Both the position numbers and the translations under genes were made by a program. Under the pieces are notes generated by a model. The model was not told where the DNA came from, searched no databases, and saw only the letters and a program-made list of their open reading frames with translations. Source: Pseudoalteromonas holothuriae (GTDB taxonomy: Bacteria; Pseudomonadota; Gammaproteobacteria; Enterobacterales; Alteromonadaceae). Taken from it: a stretch of 64,000 nt of DNA. This document shows positions 33,399 through 43,486 of the stretch, piece after piece. Each line of letters starts with the position of its first letter. The stretch's first letter is position 1. The stretch covers positions 1 through 64,000 of the forward strand of contig NZ_CAMAPC010000007.1 of NCBI RefSeq assembly GCF_945859825.1. Direction: 5' to 3'.

Positions 33399-36300
33399 TA
33401 CAAGTCCATCTCCGTCATTGATTGATCGGCCAATACATCATTGATATCTCTACCACTTACAATGTCACTCACCTGCTGCACTTTCGGTGCTGCGCCAGAT
33501 GCAGTTTTTGCATGTGTTAAATCCTCAATTCGCTGTGAAAGCGTACTCACACTTGAATAGTCAAATACGTCAGCAACAGTTATTCGTATACCAAACTCTC
33601 TATTAATACGAGAGACCAATTGCATTGCTTGGACAGAGTTACCACCACCATCAAAAAAACTTTTTTTAGTGCAAAACTGGTTTACTTGCAAAACATTAAG
33701 GTAACAATGTAATAATTTTTGTTCACTTTGCGTACTCGGTAAATTCACTCGCTCAGGTTCAGTATTTTGTGTACTTTGCGCAACAGGTAAAGCGTTTAAA
33801 TTTAATTTTCCATTCGCTGTCTTTGGCCATTCGGTTAACCAAAACAGCTGTTCAGGTAGCATATAATTTGGTAGGTAACGAGCAAGTATTTGGCGCAACC
33901 GAGCTAGTGTCCAAGTTGATGATAAATCTTTTGCATCAATACTATAAACGCATAGCGAGCCTATATTGTGTTGCTCAGATACTATCAGGGCTTTGATATC
34001 AGTGGTGTTAAATAAGTTCGCGATATGATATTCAATCTCGCCAAGCTCAATGCGATGACCATTGAGCTTTACTTGCTGGTCCAGTCGGCCTTGTAACTCA
34101 ATTTGACCATCGGCTAAACGTCTAGCTCGATCGCCTGTTTTGTATAGTCGTTGTTTGAGTTGTTCATTGAATTGATGGTCTACGAAGCGTTGCAGTGTTA
34201 AATCTGCACGATTGATATAACCCTTAGCCACTCCCAAACCGCCAATCCAAAGCTCACCCCAAACCCCAATTGGTAATGGCAATGCCTGATTTTGTGCATC
34301 TTCATCCATTATATAAAGACTTGTATTAGCGATGCCTTCACCAATGGTTATGCTACGAGCATTATTAATATGACTAACCGATGACCAAATTGTGGTTTCA
34401 GTAGGCCCATACATATTCCAAAGCTCGCCTCCACCACTTATTACCTTCTTTGCTAATATACTATCGAGCGGCTCTCCTCCGCACAGTACTTTTAAACCTT
34501 TGACACAGTTAGGGTTGGTATTGAGTAATAGTCGCCACAATGTGGGGGTAGCCTGCATAATTGAAATTGAATAAGTAGTCAATTGTTCAATAATTGCATC
34601 TGGGTCACTACATATTTGTTCATCTGCAATCACAGTCGTAGCCCCCGCTGTCAGGGGTAGAAATAACTCTAGCATTGCGATATCAAAAGCAATTGTAGTA
34701 ATTGATAAAAACTTGTCGTCAGCGTTGATCCCTGGTTTATCACGCATGGCTTCTAGCAAGTTGCTAAGGCCACTATGCATGACTTCTACCCCTTTTGGCC
34801 GACCAGTAGAGCCTGAGGTATAGATCACATAAGCAACTTGGTCGCTCATTACTTGATTGAACTTTATGTCACAAGGCTGCTTATCAATGTGCTGCGCCTC
34901 ATTATCGACATCTAGCACATTAAAACTTGCATTTTGTAGTAACTCGCTGTCCGCACTTGTGCTATCGCAGATGAGCAATGAGACTTGTGCATCATCTAAG
35001 ATATCGATAATACGATCTTTTGGATAAGCCAAGTCTAACGGCAAATACGCGGCACCAATTTTTAGCACTGCTATTAAACTAATCAATAATTCACTACGAC
35101 GTGATAAAGCAATTGCCACCAAATCACCTTCTTTGACGCCTTTTATCGTCAAATAATGTGCCATTTGGTTAATTCGCACATCTAAATCTGCATAGGTGAT
35201 CTGCCTTTCATTACATCTTAACGCCACTTTGTGCGGATAATTTCTTACACTGGCCGAAATATCATCTAGAAGTGTTTTTTGCAGGCTTCTCTTTTGATCA
35301 TTATCTTGAGCGTTTTGTATTGGGTTTAGTAATACCGCTTGATAATCTTGCTGTTCAAGCAAAGAACAGGCTCTAGTATTTAACTTATCCGAGCCACTTA
35401 AATTATTAAGTAATGCAATAAATTGGTGTGCATATCTATTAACCAAGTCATCATCAAATTTCGCGCAGTTATAATCAAGTTGCAGTGACCATTGCTCACT
35501 AATACAAGCAATATTACAGCTCAACTCAAACTGCCCAAATTGTGCAGAGCTAGTTATATTTTTTGTCATCAATCCATTAAAATCTGGCAGTTTGTGTACT
35601 TTGTCTAGATTGAACATAACCGTAGGTAAAGATTTATTTTGATCTGCCAATGCAGAAAATGGAAAATGCTGGTGGTCAAAGGCATTGAGTAATTGCTTTT
35701 GTGTTACTTTAATAAGTTCAGCAATGTTTTGACAGCTCGACACATCAACCACGATTGGCAAAATATTAGTACAGTACCCCACTAATTTCGTATCTAATAC
35801 TTGTGGTTCAAATTGATTATCAAGCAATTGCCTGTCTGATACAGGAATTAACACCGATACAACGTTTTGCCGAGTTAGCTTATTTAGCCACAATATATAA
35901 ATAGCTAACAAGGTAGCAAACTGGCCACAACCTTGTCCTTTTGATAGCGCGCTTAGATTGTTTATTGCTGGCTGTGATATCACATACATTAAGCTGCGAA
36001 CCTCATAGCTGGTAGCACTTGGCGCATTAGTTCTAGCAGGCAGTGTAAGTTGAGAAACCGCACTTAATTGCTCAAGCCAATATTGCTCATCTTTTGAATA
36101 TTTTGATGATTGTCGGTAGCTTGCTAGTGCGTCGATATAGTCACGATAATCAATGAACTGATGAGTATCAGGGACAGAATTTTCATTATAGTACTGCGCA
36201 ACAGCACTGATTAACTGTGTTATCGCTATACCGTCATACAACAAGTGGTGGGCAACAACCGTCAAGTAATGAGTATTTTCCGCAGTTTTAATAAGTGTAA

Positions 36301-39300
36301 AACGACACAGCCTGTCGCTTTGAAAATCAAATGACTCATACCTTAACTCAGCAAGTTTATGTGATATGGACCGATCATTTTGGCATATTTCATTGTGCAA
36401 AAAATGTGTCTGTTTGGATACACTTCGATGGCATAAATCATCCGGGTCGACCCCAAAACCTAGTACCGGGATTTTTTTATGAAGTGTCTCAATCGCCTTA
36501 GATAAACGCTTAACATCCAGCTGCCCGCTCAGCTTTACTGTCCCTTGAAGATGATATGCTAAGGCTCCCTTTCTAGTGCGAAGTCCTAGCGCCAATAACT
36601 GCTGCTGCGCTTGGCTCAGTGGATAAGCACATGTATTAAGTTTAGTGATGTTACTGGCTTTATTTGCAACACCAAAATATCCCGCAGATTGTAAGCTGAC
36701 GACACTGCCTTTTACTGCCGCTATAATGGCTTCAACATCATCATTAGTATGAGCATCACTTAAAAAACAATTTCGCCCTTCCCATATAAACACACCGCGA
36801 TTGAGCATTTCATAAAAGAATACGTCTAGATTTTGATTGAATCTGAATCGGAATAAAGATGTAAACGATTCCACTTTGATAGGTACATTAGTTTCTTCAA
36901 AAAACGTATTAAGAGTGCTTTTTAAGTAAGTGGTTTTATCCGCTATATCTGCTTGGCATTGCGCACCACGTTTTTTTATTTCATTGAGTACGGCTTTGGC
37001 ACTGGCCATTGCGAGTGGGTGCTTACAAAAAGTACCAGCAAAAAAGGTCGTATCAGCTTTAGGGTAAGACTTATCACCGTACTGCCATGTACCACCATCT
37101 ATCGCATCTAGGTATTTAGCACTGCCTGCAACAACACCAATTGGCAAGCCTCCCCCGACAACTTTTCCATAGGTAGCCATATCGGCTCTGATACCCAACA
37201 TAGCTTGAACACCACCTGGGTGAGCACGGAATCCAGTGATCATCTCATCAAAAATCAAGGCGATACCCAGCTCCGTGGTCACTTCTCGAAGAGCGTGTAA
37301 AAAGGCCCAGGGCTGAAGTTCAGGGTGGCGACTTTGCACTGGCTCGACAAGCACCGCAGCTATTGAGTTTGCATTGGCCCGAATCACGCTAATTGCTTCA
37401 TCAGCGCCATAGTCTAATACGATGTTATCTGCAACGGTCCCTTGTCTAATACCTGAACACATTGGCTCCACTTTGCTACCATCTGGTGTTGGGTGAGCTA
37501 ATGTTCCGTCATAATGACCATGATAAGCCCCATTAAATTGCACTATCTTGTCACGCTTACTAACAGTGCGAGCTAGGCGCACCGCAGTCATAACAGCCTC
37601 AGTGCCAGAATTACAAAAAGTAACTCGTGCAAGGCCCGTAAGTTCACTAATAAGCTCTGCCACATCGCAAGCTACAGGGCTTGCTAATCCTAGTTGAAGC
37701 CCTGCATCTATTTGCTCATAAAGCGCTTGCGTAATAAATTCACTCTTGTGACCAAATAAATTAACCCCAAAGTCCATAGTAATATCGATATATTCATTAT
37801 CATCAATATCCCAAATACGCGCGCCTTGACTTCGCTTAGCAAAAACAGGATAAAGCATTTCTTTGCTCGATAACCGAAAACCAGCTGAAGCTCTGCAATC
37901 AGAAAGATGCGCTCGATGTTCAGTGACTAACGCCTTAGAGCTGGTGGTTTTTTGGCAATAAGTATTGGCTAAATTCTGTTGGTGTATTTTTACTTGTTCA
38001 TTATCTTGATGTATTGCCAATTGATTTAATTTAAAACCGGGAAGTACACTGTCTATTTGCGCTGCACCTGTGTTTACGGTTGCATTTTTAGTGACTACAG
38101 AGGTATTACTGTGTTCACTTAATTTAGATTGTGAACTGTGGCTAATTTGCATGTTTTGAAGCAGTTGTAATTGTTTAGTGCTTACTGCTTCGACACTTAA
38201 CCGAGCTTGCTCGCAAGTTACACTGGCAGCTGCTTGCAGTTGCTCTTTGCAAATCGATTCTAATACATGCTCATTCAAACCAAGCGATTTATGCATAACC
38301 TCAACAGGAACTTGTACTTCGCTTTCATTCACCACAGCAGCCATATCTTCGGTTTGAATCAGATAGTCACTATGCTTTTCAATATATTCAACTAAACGAG
38401 ACACAGAACTTAGTTCTTCATAAAACTGTCGCACGCTAAACTCTAATGTAAATTCTTTCTCATACGTTCTCACGGCCTGCATGATCATTAATGAATCTAC
38501 CCCCATTTCTAGCAACGGTTGTTGTATATCAATATTTTGTGCAGGAATAGATAACAAAGTCGCCAATGTATTGAGCACATACTGCTTAATCACTTGGTGA
38601 CGATTAATATTTTGAGGAACAGAAGCTATTTTTGAACTTGATTTTGCAACTTGGCTTTGTAAACCAATCCAATAACGGTCTTTAGCAAATGGATACGCTG
38701 GTAATGGCTGCCTAACAACCCCTTGTTGAGGGTAAATTGCTTGCCAGTCCAACTGTGCACCTATCTCAAACAAACGAGCAAGTGTACTAAGCAATCTAAG
38801 TTTATCATCTCCTTTGGGGTTCAGTACTGAGACAAACTCGCTGTTAGCACGAGGCAAGTTTTCTTGTACCAATGTACTCAGCACTGCTTTTGGACCTATT
38901 TCTAATACACAGAAATATTCACTATCTTTAAGTACATTAAGCGCATCAGCAAATTTAACGGGCTGAACAATTTGTTCAACCCAATACTGTGGTTCACACA
39001 ATGCCTCACGTTCTAGTTGGCCCGTGACTGAGGAGATAAAATCATAGCAAGGTAAGTGAAATGAAATACTCTCAGCCACATTTTTAAATTCCGCTAGCAT
39101 GGGTATCATTAATGGTGAATGAAATGCTCGAGCAGTATTGAGCTTTTTAAATTTTATCGCTTTTTCGTTTAACTGTGTACATATCGCTGTAATGGCACTA
39201 TCACTGCCAGAAAATACCACACCACTGTGTCCATGATACGCTGAAATTGCAGCCTCATTTTTGTGCTGTGCAATCAATTGATTTGCTAAAACTGCATCAC

Positions 39301-42300
39301 AACGCGCTGATACCATAGTGCCGGTTGCTTCAAGTTGGTGCATTAAAAGTGCCCTTGAAGATATCAATTTAATCGCATCGGCTAAAGAGAACACACCAGC
39401 AATACAAGCTGCAGCATATTCACCCACACTATGCCCTAGTAACTTATCTGGTGTTACACCAAAACTAAGTAGCAGCTTTGCCAGTGCATATTCAACGACA
39501 AATATCGCAACCTGAGCCCACTTCGTTTGCTCTATCTCATTCTCAGCACCATCATATAAAACCTCTATAAGCCGTTTTCCTAATGAATTAGCAAGCAATT
39601 CGTCACATTCGTCTATCGAACTTTTAAAAACATCATGAGATTCATATAAAGATCTGCCCATTCCAGCGTAATGAACACCTTGACCCGTAAACAAAAACAC
39701 ATTTTGCGGTATTAATGACTGACTACTTGGCTCTGATGTTTGATGGTTCGCTAAGCTATTTAGCAACTGTGTACGTGACAAACCAACTAACGCTGTTTTA
39801 ACGCCTTTTAAATTTGGTCTATGGGCAGTGGTATGTATTAATGCATCGAATTGAGTTGCATCAAGAGTCTCTAATCTTCTTTTGTAATTTGCGACCAGTG
39901 CGCTAAGAGATTCAGAGGTTTTTGCAGTTAAGGGTAAAATATACGCTATGGTACTTGCTTCAAGATCTATAGACTTAAGCTTTAAAGATGGTCTATTTTG
40001 ACAAATAACATGCGCATTAGTCCCGCCAAAACCAAATGAACTTACCCCAGCAAACGCTTTTCCCCGTTTACACTGAGATATTTGGCTGGTTTTTCCGTTC
40101 ACAGAAATTGCTATTTTGTGCCAAGGAATGTGTGAATTGAGTGTGTCGGTATAAGGCTGGCCTGGGATCTGACCATGCTCTAAGCAAAGTAACGTTTTAA
40201 TTAGCCCTGCGATACCAGCCCCTGATTCTAGGTGACCAATATTTGCTTTCGCCGACCCCACTATAAGTGGGTTCATTTTGCGTCTACCAACACCATACAC
40301 TTTGTTTAATGCCGTAACCTCGATCGGATCACCCAACTTAGTACCAGTGCCATGCGCTTCCACATATTGAATATCAGATGCTGATAATTGCGCGTCATCG
40401 AGTGCAGCTTGCAGCACTTTTTGCTGTGCGCCACCACTTGGGGCCGTCAGGCCATTACTACGGCCATCTTGATTAATTGCGCTGCCTTTTAGTATTCCAT
40501 AAATTGGGTCATTATCAGCAAGTGCTTGTGCCAACGGCTTTATAACTAAACAACCAACCCCCTCGCTACGTACATAGCCGTTAGCGTTATCAGAAAAAGT
40601 CTTACAATGTCCATCAGGTGCGAGCATTTGGGCATTTTGACACGCGTCTGTTACTTCATTACTAAGTATTAGGTTTACACCAGCAACCAAACACACTGGC
40701 ACTTTGCCTGAACGCAATGCTTGCATCGCATGATGTAAGGCTACCAATGAAGATGAACACGCCGTGTCAACCGCAACACTTGGGCCTGTAAAATCATAGG
40801 TATAAGACAAACGATTAGCCGCGATACTGAGCGCTGTACCAGTCCCTAAATAAGGGTTTTCAGTTAATTTATTAGTGGATAAAGTAAAGTAATCACTTTG
40901 CGAAATACCAACATAAACACCCACTGCCTGACCCGCTAGTTCTGCAGGTTTATAACCCGCCGCTTCAATTGCATGATAACTTGTCTCTAATAGCAACCTA
41001 TGTTGTGGGTCGATATATGTTGCTTCTGTAGGTGATAATGAAAACATCGCTGGGTCAAAACACTCAACCTCTTGCAAGTAGCCACCCAATCGATTTTCAT
41101 TTAATTGTGGGCAAAGTTCCTGCCTAGCTTTACCTACCGCTGAAATTGCATCTTGCTTATCTATAAGCAACTGCCAATATTCATCAATATTATCAGCTTG
41201 TGGGTATCTGCATGCCATCCCTATTACCGCAATATCACCGTCAAGAGAAGGTGATGATTTGCTGTTTGATTTACTGGCCGAAGGTGTTTGTTTACCTTTA
41301 TCAAAAACTGATTGTTGTTCGACTCTGGAAAATGCTTGTTTTACTTCATCAAATTCGCACAAATATTGAGTTAGTTGAGCAATACTTGGGTACTCGAACA
41401 GCACAGTTGCTTCTAATTCTATATCGTGGATTTCCATCAACTCACCGGAGATCCTTACTGCTTTCATAGAATCTATTCCCAATGATTGGAATGTTGCATC
41501 AATGTCTAATGACTGAGTACTTGTGTCTAATTCAAGTGCAACCACGTCTTTTAAAGCTCGCAGTACCGCGCCTTCTAATCCTTGATTGACAGTCACCTTT
41601 GGCTTTGATTGCAGCGTTTTAACACTTGTTCTAGATCGCGCTATGACTTCAAAACTATCATTCAAATAATACTGCTTATTTTCTTGGCGCTGTATTTTCC
41701 CACTAGATGTTTTTAAAATTCGACCTGGTTTAATCAACAGTAATTCAAAAGGAGTTACACCATGGTTTTGGACTATCGCTTGTGTCACTGCAGAAAAAAC
41801 AGCATCTGCATCAAGCTTTCTAATTGCTGTACGCTTAACTTGCTGAACAACTACCAATCCCTCTTCACCTTTATCGGTGATCACCGAAAATGCCGCTCCT
41901 CCATTATTATCAAGTGCGCTATGTGACTCGGTTACGCTTAATTCTATGTCTTGTGGGTAATAATTTTTTCCTCTAAAAATCAACACATCTTTACACCTAC
42001 CCGTCACATAGAGTTCGTTTTGGCAAACAAAACCAAGATCACCCGTTCTTAAATAAGGCCCATCTTTTGCATCAATATAGGCGTTAAATGTGGCATCAGT
42101 TGCTTGTTCTTGCTGCCAATACCCCCTTGCAACACTCTCTCCTTTCACCCAAATTTCACCAACTTTTGAGTCTTCTAAACGCTGCATGTTTTGAGGATTA
42201 ACAATAGCAATATTATGATCATGCCATGTCACTCCGCACGAGACGGCATAATAAGATTGCCCTGATTGCTCATCGTTTAGTTCACAAAAAGGCGCGCCTT

Positions 42301-43384
42301 GGCGATATGGCGTCTTAATTACTGCGTTACCTTTTTTAATTTGCTGCTCATCTAGATGCAGTACCTTAGCACCTTCAAACAGCTTTCCTCCGGTTGCGAA
42401 CAACGTTGTTTCTGCCATGCCATAGCATGGTGAGAGCGCTTCTCGTTTTAAACCGCACGATTTAAATTTTTGATAAAATCGCTCAAGTGTGCTGGCCCTA
42501 ACTGGTTCTGCGCCATTTAATGCACGGCGCCAGTTAGATAAGTCTAATGTGGCGAGATCTTTATCTTTGATGGTGTCAACACACAAGTCATAAGCAAAGT
42601 TAGGCGCACTTGAGGTAATCCCTTTACTATCACTTAAAAGTTTTAGCCAACGAAATGGCTTTTGGAGAAAGTAAGTCGGATTCATTAATACCGCGGGTGC
42701 ACCAATATAAATCGGATGTAAAATCCCAAAAATGAGCCCCATATCATGAAAATGTGGTAACCAACTAACGATTGGTGTTGTTTCATTATGACCAAATGCA
42801 ACCTTCATCATTTGTTCATTGTTTATAATGTTATGGTGATCAACCATCACACCTTTGGGGCTACCTGTAGAGCCAGATGTATACTGTAAAAATGCCAAAT
42901 CATTTGGCTTTAAATCAATCTCTTTGGACGCTTGCTGATCAGATTGCTCTGTTGAGAATAAATCGGTGATATAAATAGGTAATGACTTTAAACTGGTTTC
43001 TGATTCAAATAATGGCCTAGCAATTTCGTTAATTTTAGCCGTTGTTAACGCCCCAGCAGCGCCAGCATCTTCGATGATGCTGCGTAATCTATCAATATTT
43101 TGATTTTTTTTAGGGGGATATGCTGGTACAGCTACTACCCCAGCATAAAGACACGCAAAAAACGCTTCTACAAATTCAAACCCTGAATTATAGAGCAGCA
43201 GCGCTCGGTCGCCTTTTCTGAAATGCACTTTTAGGTGTGAGGCAATTAACCTAGCATTTTTGTCTAACTGGAAGTATGTAAGGGTTTTACTGGGTTGATC
43301 ATCATCGAAAAAATATTGATATGCGACATCATTGCCACGTGTTTTAGCTAAATAAACTAAAGACGTTACTATATTTGTATTCAT
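33398..43384 (-). CDS. Hybrid FAAL-PKS-aminotransferase-NRPS: beta-amino fatty acid starter and module 1
   Basis: A 3328-residue protein from ATG 43382-43384, chosen because a FAAL begins there; a TTG 13 codons upstream adds only a hydrophobic stub. Approximate order: fatty acyl-AMP ligase 1-575 (TSGSTGSPKG near 170, AYPPKKN FAAL motif); ACP 605-690 (LGIDSM); KS 715-1140 (DTACSSS near 875, both catalytic His motifs); malonyl-type AT 1228-1530 (GHSVGE, AFHS); ACP 1590-1665 (MGVDSL); class-III PLP aminotransferase 1843-2230 (YGKVVGGG Lys near 2074); C 2255-2680 (HHLLYDG); A 2700-3190; PCP about 3248 (GGGNS). No KR, DH or ER is present, so the beta-ketone would be transaminated to a beta-amine, as in MycA/ItuA. 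The A pocket reads DILQLGMIW, a known glycine code. Confidence 0.95.
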   Translation of the reverse strand: MNTNIVTSLVYLAKTRGNDVAYQYFFDDDQPSKTLTYFQLDKNARLIASHLKVHFRKGDRALLLYNSGFEFVEAFFACLYAGVVAVPAYPPKKNQNIDRLRSIIEDAGAAGALTTAKINEIARPLFESETSLKSLPIYITDLFSTEQSDQQASKEIDLKPNDLAFLQYTSGSTGSPKGVMVDHHNIINNEQMMKVAFGHNETTPIVSWLPHFHDMGLIFGILHPIYIGAPAVLMNPTYFLQKPFRWLKLLSDSKGITSSAPNFAYDLCVDTIKDKDLATLDLSNWRRALNGAEPVRASTLERFYQKFKSCGLKREALSPCYGMAETTLFATGGKLFEGAKVLHLDEQQIKKGNAVIKTPYRQGAPFCELNDEQSGQSYYAVSCGVTWHDHNIAIVNPQNMQRLEDSKVGEIWVKGESVARGYWQQEQATDATFNAYIDAKDGPYLRTGDLGFVCQNELYVTGRCKDVLIFRGKNYYPQDIELSVTESHSALDNNGGAAFSVITDKGEEGLVVVQQVKRTAIRKLDADAVFSAVTQAIVQNHGVTPFELLLIKPGRILKTSSGKIQRQENKQYYLNDSFEVIARSRTSVKTLQSKPKVTVNQGLEGAVLRALKDVVALELDTSTQSLDIDATFQSLGIDSMKAVRISGELMEIHDIELEATVLFEYPSIAQLTQYLCEFDEVKQAFSRVEQQSVFDKGKQTPSASKSNSKSSPSLDGDIAVIGMACRYPQADNIDEYWQLLIDKQDAISAVGKARQELCPQLNENRLGGYLQEVECFDPAMFSLSPTEATYIDPQHRLLLETSYHAIEAAGYKPAELAGQAVGVYVGISQSDYFTLSTNKLTENPYLGTGTALSIAANRLSYTYDFTGPSVAVDTACSSSLVALHHAMQALRSGKVPVCLVAGVNLILSNEVTDACQNAQMLAPDGHCKTFSDNANGYVRSEGVGCLVIKPLAQALADNDPIYGILKGSAINQDGRSNGLTAPSGGAQQKVLQAALDDAQLSASDIQYVEAHGTGTKLGDPIEVTALNKVYGVGRRKMNPLIVGSAKANIGHLESGAGIAGLIKTLLCLEHGQIPGQPYTDTLNSHIPWHKIAISVNGKTSQISQCKRGKAFAGVSSFGFGGTNAHVICQNRPSLKLKSIDLEASTIAYILPLTAKTSESLSALVANYKRRLETLDATQFDALIHTTAHRPNLKGVKTALVGLSRTQLLNSLANHQTSEPSSQSLIPQNVFLFTGQGVHYAGMGRSLYESHDVFKSSIDECDELLANSLGKRLIEVLYDGAENEIEQTKWAQVAIFVVEYALAKLLLSFGVTPDKLLGHSVGEYAAACIAGVFSLADAIKLISSRALLMHQLEATGTMVSARCDAVLANQLIAQHKNEAAISAYHGHSGVVFSGSDSAITAICTQLNEKAIKFKKLNTARAFHSPLMIPMLAEFKNVAESISFHLPCYDFISSVTGQLEREALCEPQYWVEQIVQPVKFADALNVLKDSEYFCVLEIGPKAVLSTLVQENLPRANSEFVSVLNPKGDDKLRLLSTLARLFEIGAQLDWQAIYPQQGVVRQPLPAYPFAKDRYWIGLQSQVAKSSSKIASVPQNINRHQVIKQYVLNTLATLLSIPAQNIDIQQPLLEMGVDSLMIMQAVRTYEKEFTLEFSVRQFYEELSSVSRLVEYIEKHSDYLIQTEDMAAVVNESEVQVPVEVMHKSLGLNEHVLESICKEQLQAAASVTCEQARLSVEAVSTKQLQLLQNMQISHSSQSKLSEHSNTSVVTKNATVNTGAAQIDSVLPGFKLNQLAIHQDNEQVKIHQQNLANTYCQKTTSSKALVTEHRAHLSDCRASAGFRLSSKEMLYPVFAKRSQGARIWDIDDNEYIDITMDFGVNLFGHKSEFITQALYEQIDAGLQLGLASPVACDVAELISELTGLARVTFCNSGTEAVMTAVRLARTVSKRDKIVQFNGAYHGHYDGTLAHPTPDGSKVEPMCSGIRQGTVADNIVLDYGADEAISVIRANANSIAAVLVEPVQSRHPELQPWAFLHALREVTTELGIALIFDEMITGFRAHPGGVQAMLGIRADMATYGKVVGGGLPIGVVAGSAKYLDAIDGGTWQYGDKSYPKADTTFFAGTFCKHPLAMASAKAVLNEIKKRGAQCQADIADKTTYLKSTLNTFFEETNVPIKVESFTSLFRFRFNQNLDVFFYEMLNRGVFIWEGRNCFLSDAHTNDDVEAIIAAVKGSVVSLQSAGYFGVANKASNITKLNTCAYPLSQAQQQLLALGLRTRKGALAYHLQGTVKLSGQLDVKRLSKAIETLHKKIPVLGFGVDPDDLCHRSVSKQTHFLHNEICQNDRSISHKLAELRYESFDFQSDRLCRFTLIKTAENTHYLTVVAHHLLYDGIAITQLISAVAQYYNENSVPDTHQFIDYRDYIDALASYRQSSKYSKDEQYWLEQLSAVSQLTLPARTNAPSATSYEVRSLMYVISQPAINNLSALSKGQGCGQFATLLAIYILWLNKLTRQNVVSVLIPVSDRQLLDNQFEPQVLDTKLVGYCTNILPIVVDVSSCQNIAELIKVTQKQLLNAFDHQHFPFSALADQNKSLPTVMFNLDKVHKLPDFNGLMTKNITSSAQFGQFELSCNIACISEQWSLQLDYNCAKFDDDLVNRYAHQFIALLNNLSGSDKLNTRACSLLEQQDYQAVLLNPIQNAQDNDQKRSLQKTLLDDISASVRNYPHKVALRCNERQITYADLDVRINQMAHYLTIKGVKEGDLVAIALSRRSELLISLIAVLKIGAAYLPLDLAYPKDRIIDILDDAQVSLLICDSTSADSELLQNASFNVLDVDNEAQHIDKQPCDIKFNQVMSDQVAYVIYTSGSTGRPKGVEVMHSGLSNLLEAMRDKPGINADDKFLSITTIAFDIAMLELFLPLTAGATTVIADEQICSDPDAIIEQLTTYSISIMQATPTLWRLLLNTNPNCVKGLKVLCGGEPLDSILAKKVISGGGELWNMYGPTETTIWSSVSHINNARSITIGEGIANTSLYIMDEDAQNQALPLPIGVWGELWIGGLGVAKGYINRADLTLQRFVDHQFNEQLKQRLYKTGDRARRLADGQIELQGRLDQQVKLNGHRIELGEIEYHIANLFNTTDIKALIVSEQHNIGSLCVYSIDAKDLSSTWTLARLRQILARYLPNYMLPEQLFWLTEWPKTANGKLNLNALPVAQSTQNTEPERVNLPSTQSEQKLLHCYLNVLQVNQFCTKKSFFDGGGNSVQAMQLVSRINREFGIRITVADVFDYSSVSTLSQRIEDLTHAKTASGAAPKVQQVSDIVSGRDINDVLADQSMTEMDL

Positions 43385-43464
43385 TCCGTGTCCAAAAACG
43401 ATAAGTACAACGCACAAAGACAATAAAAATTGTATTCATCTGTGGCGTTGAACATTTACGATTC

Positions 43465-43486
43465 ATAATTGACAAAAATCAATTAT
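43465..43486. promoter_or_regulatory. FNR/CRP-family-like palindrome upstream of the synthetase operon
   Basis: ATAATTGA and TCAATTAT are perfect 8-bp arms around CAAAAA. The core TTGACAAAAATCAA differs from the FNR consensus (TTGAT-N4-ATCAA) at one position. It lies about 80-100 bases upstream of the ATG at 43384. No convincing -10/-35 pair was identified, so activation or repression cannot be told. Confidence 0.45.

Noticed and set aside
12419..43000. Many plus-strand frames of 60-144 codons opposite the synthetase and hydrolase genes
   Set aside because: All are antisense to strongly conserved NRPS, PKS or hydrolase domains and show no motifs or ribosome binding sites of their own.
5042..43384. 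The cluster as a siderophore pathway
   Set aside because: There is a PvdE-like exporter and possible beta-hydroxy-Asp, but no TonB receptor, ferric reductase, hydroxamate-forming enzyme or Fur-like box was seen.
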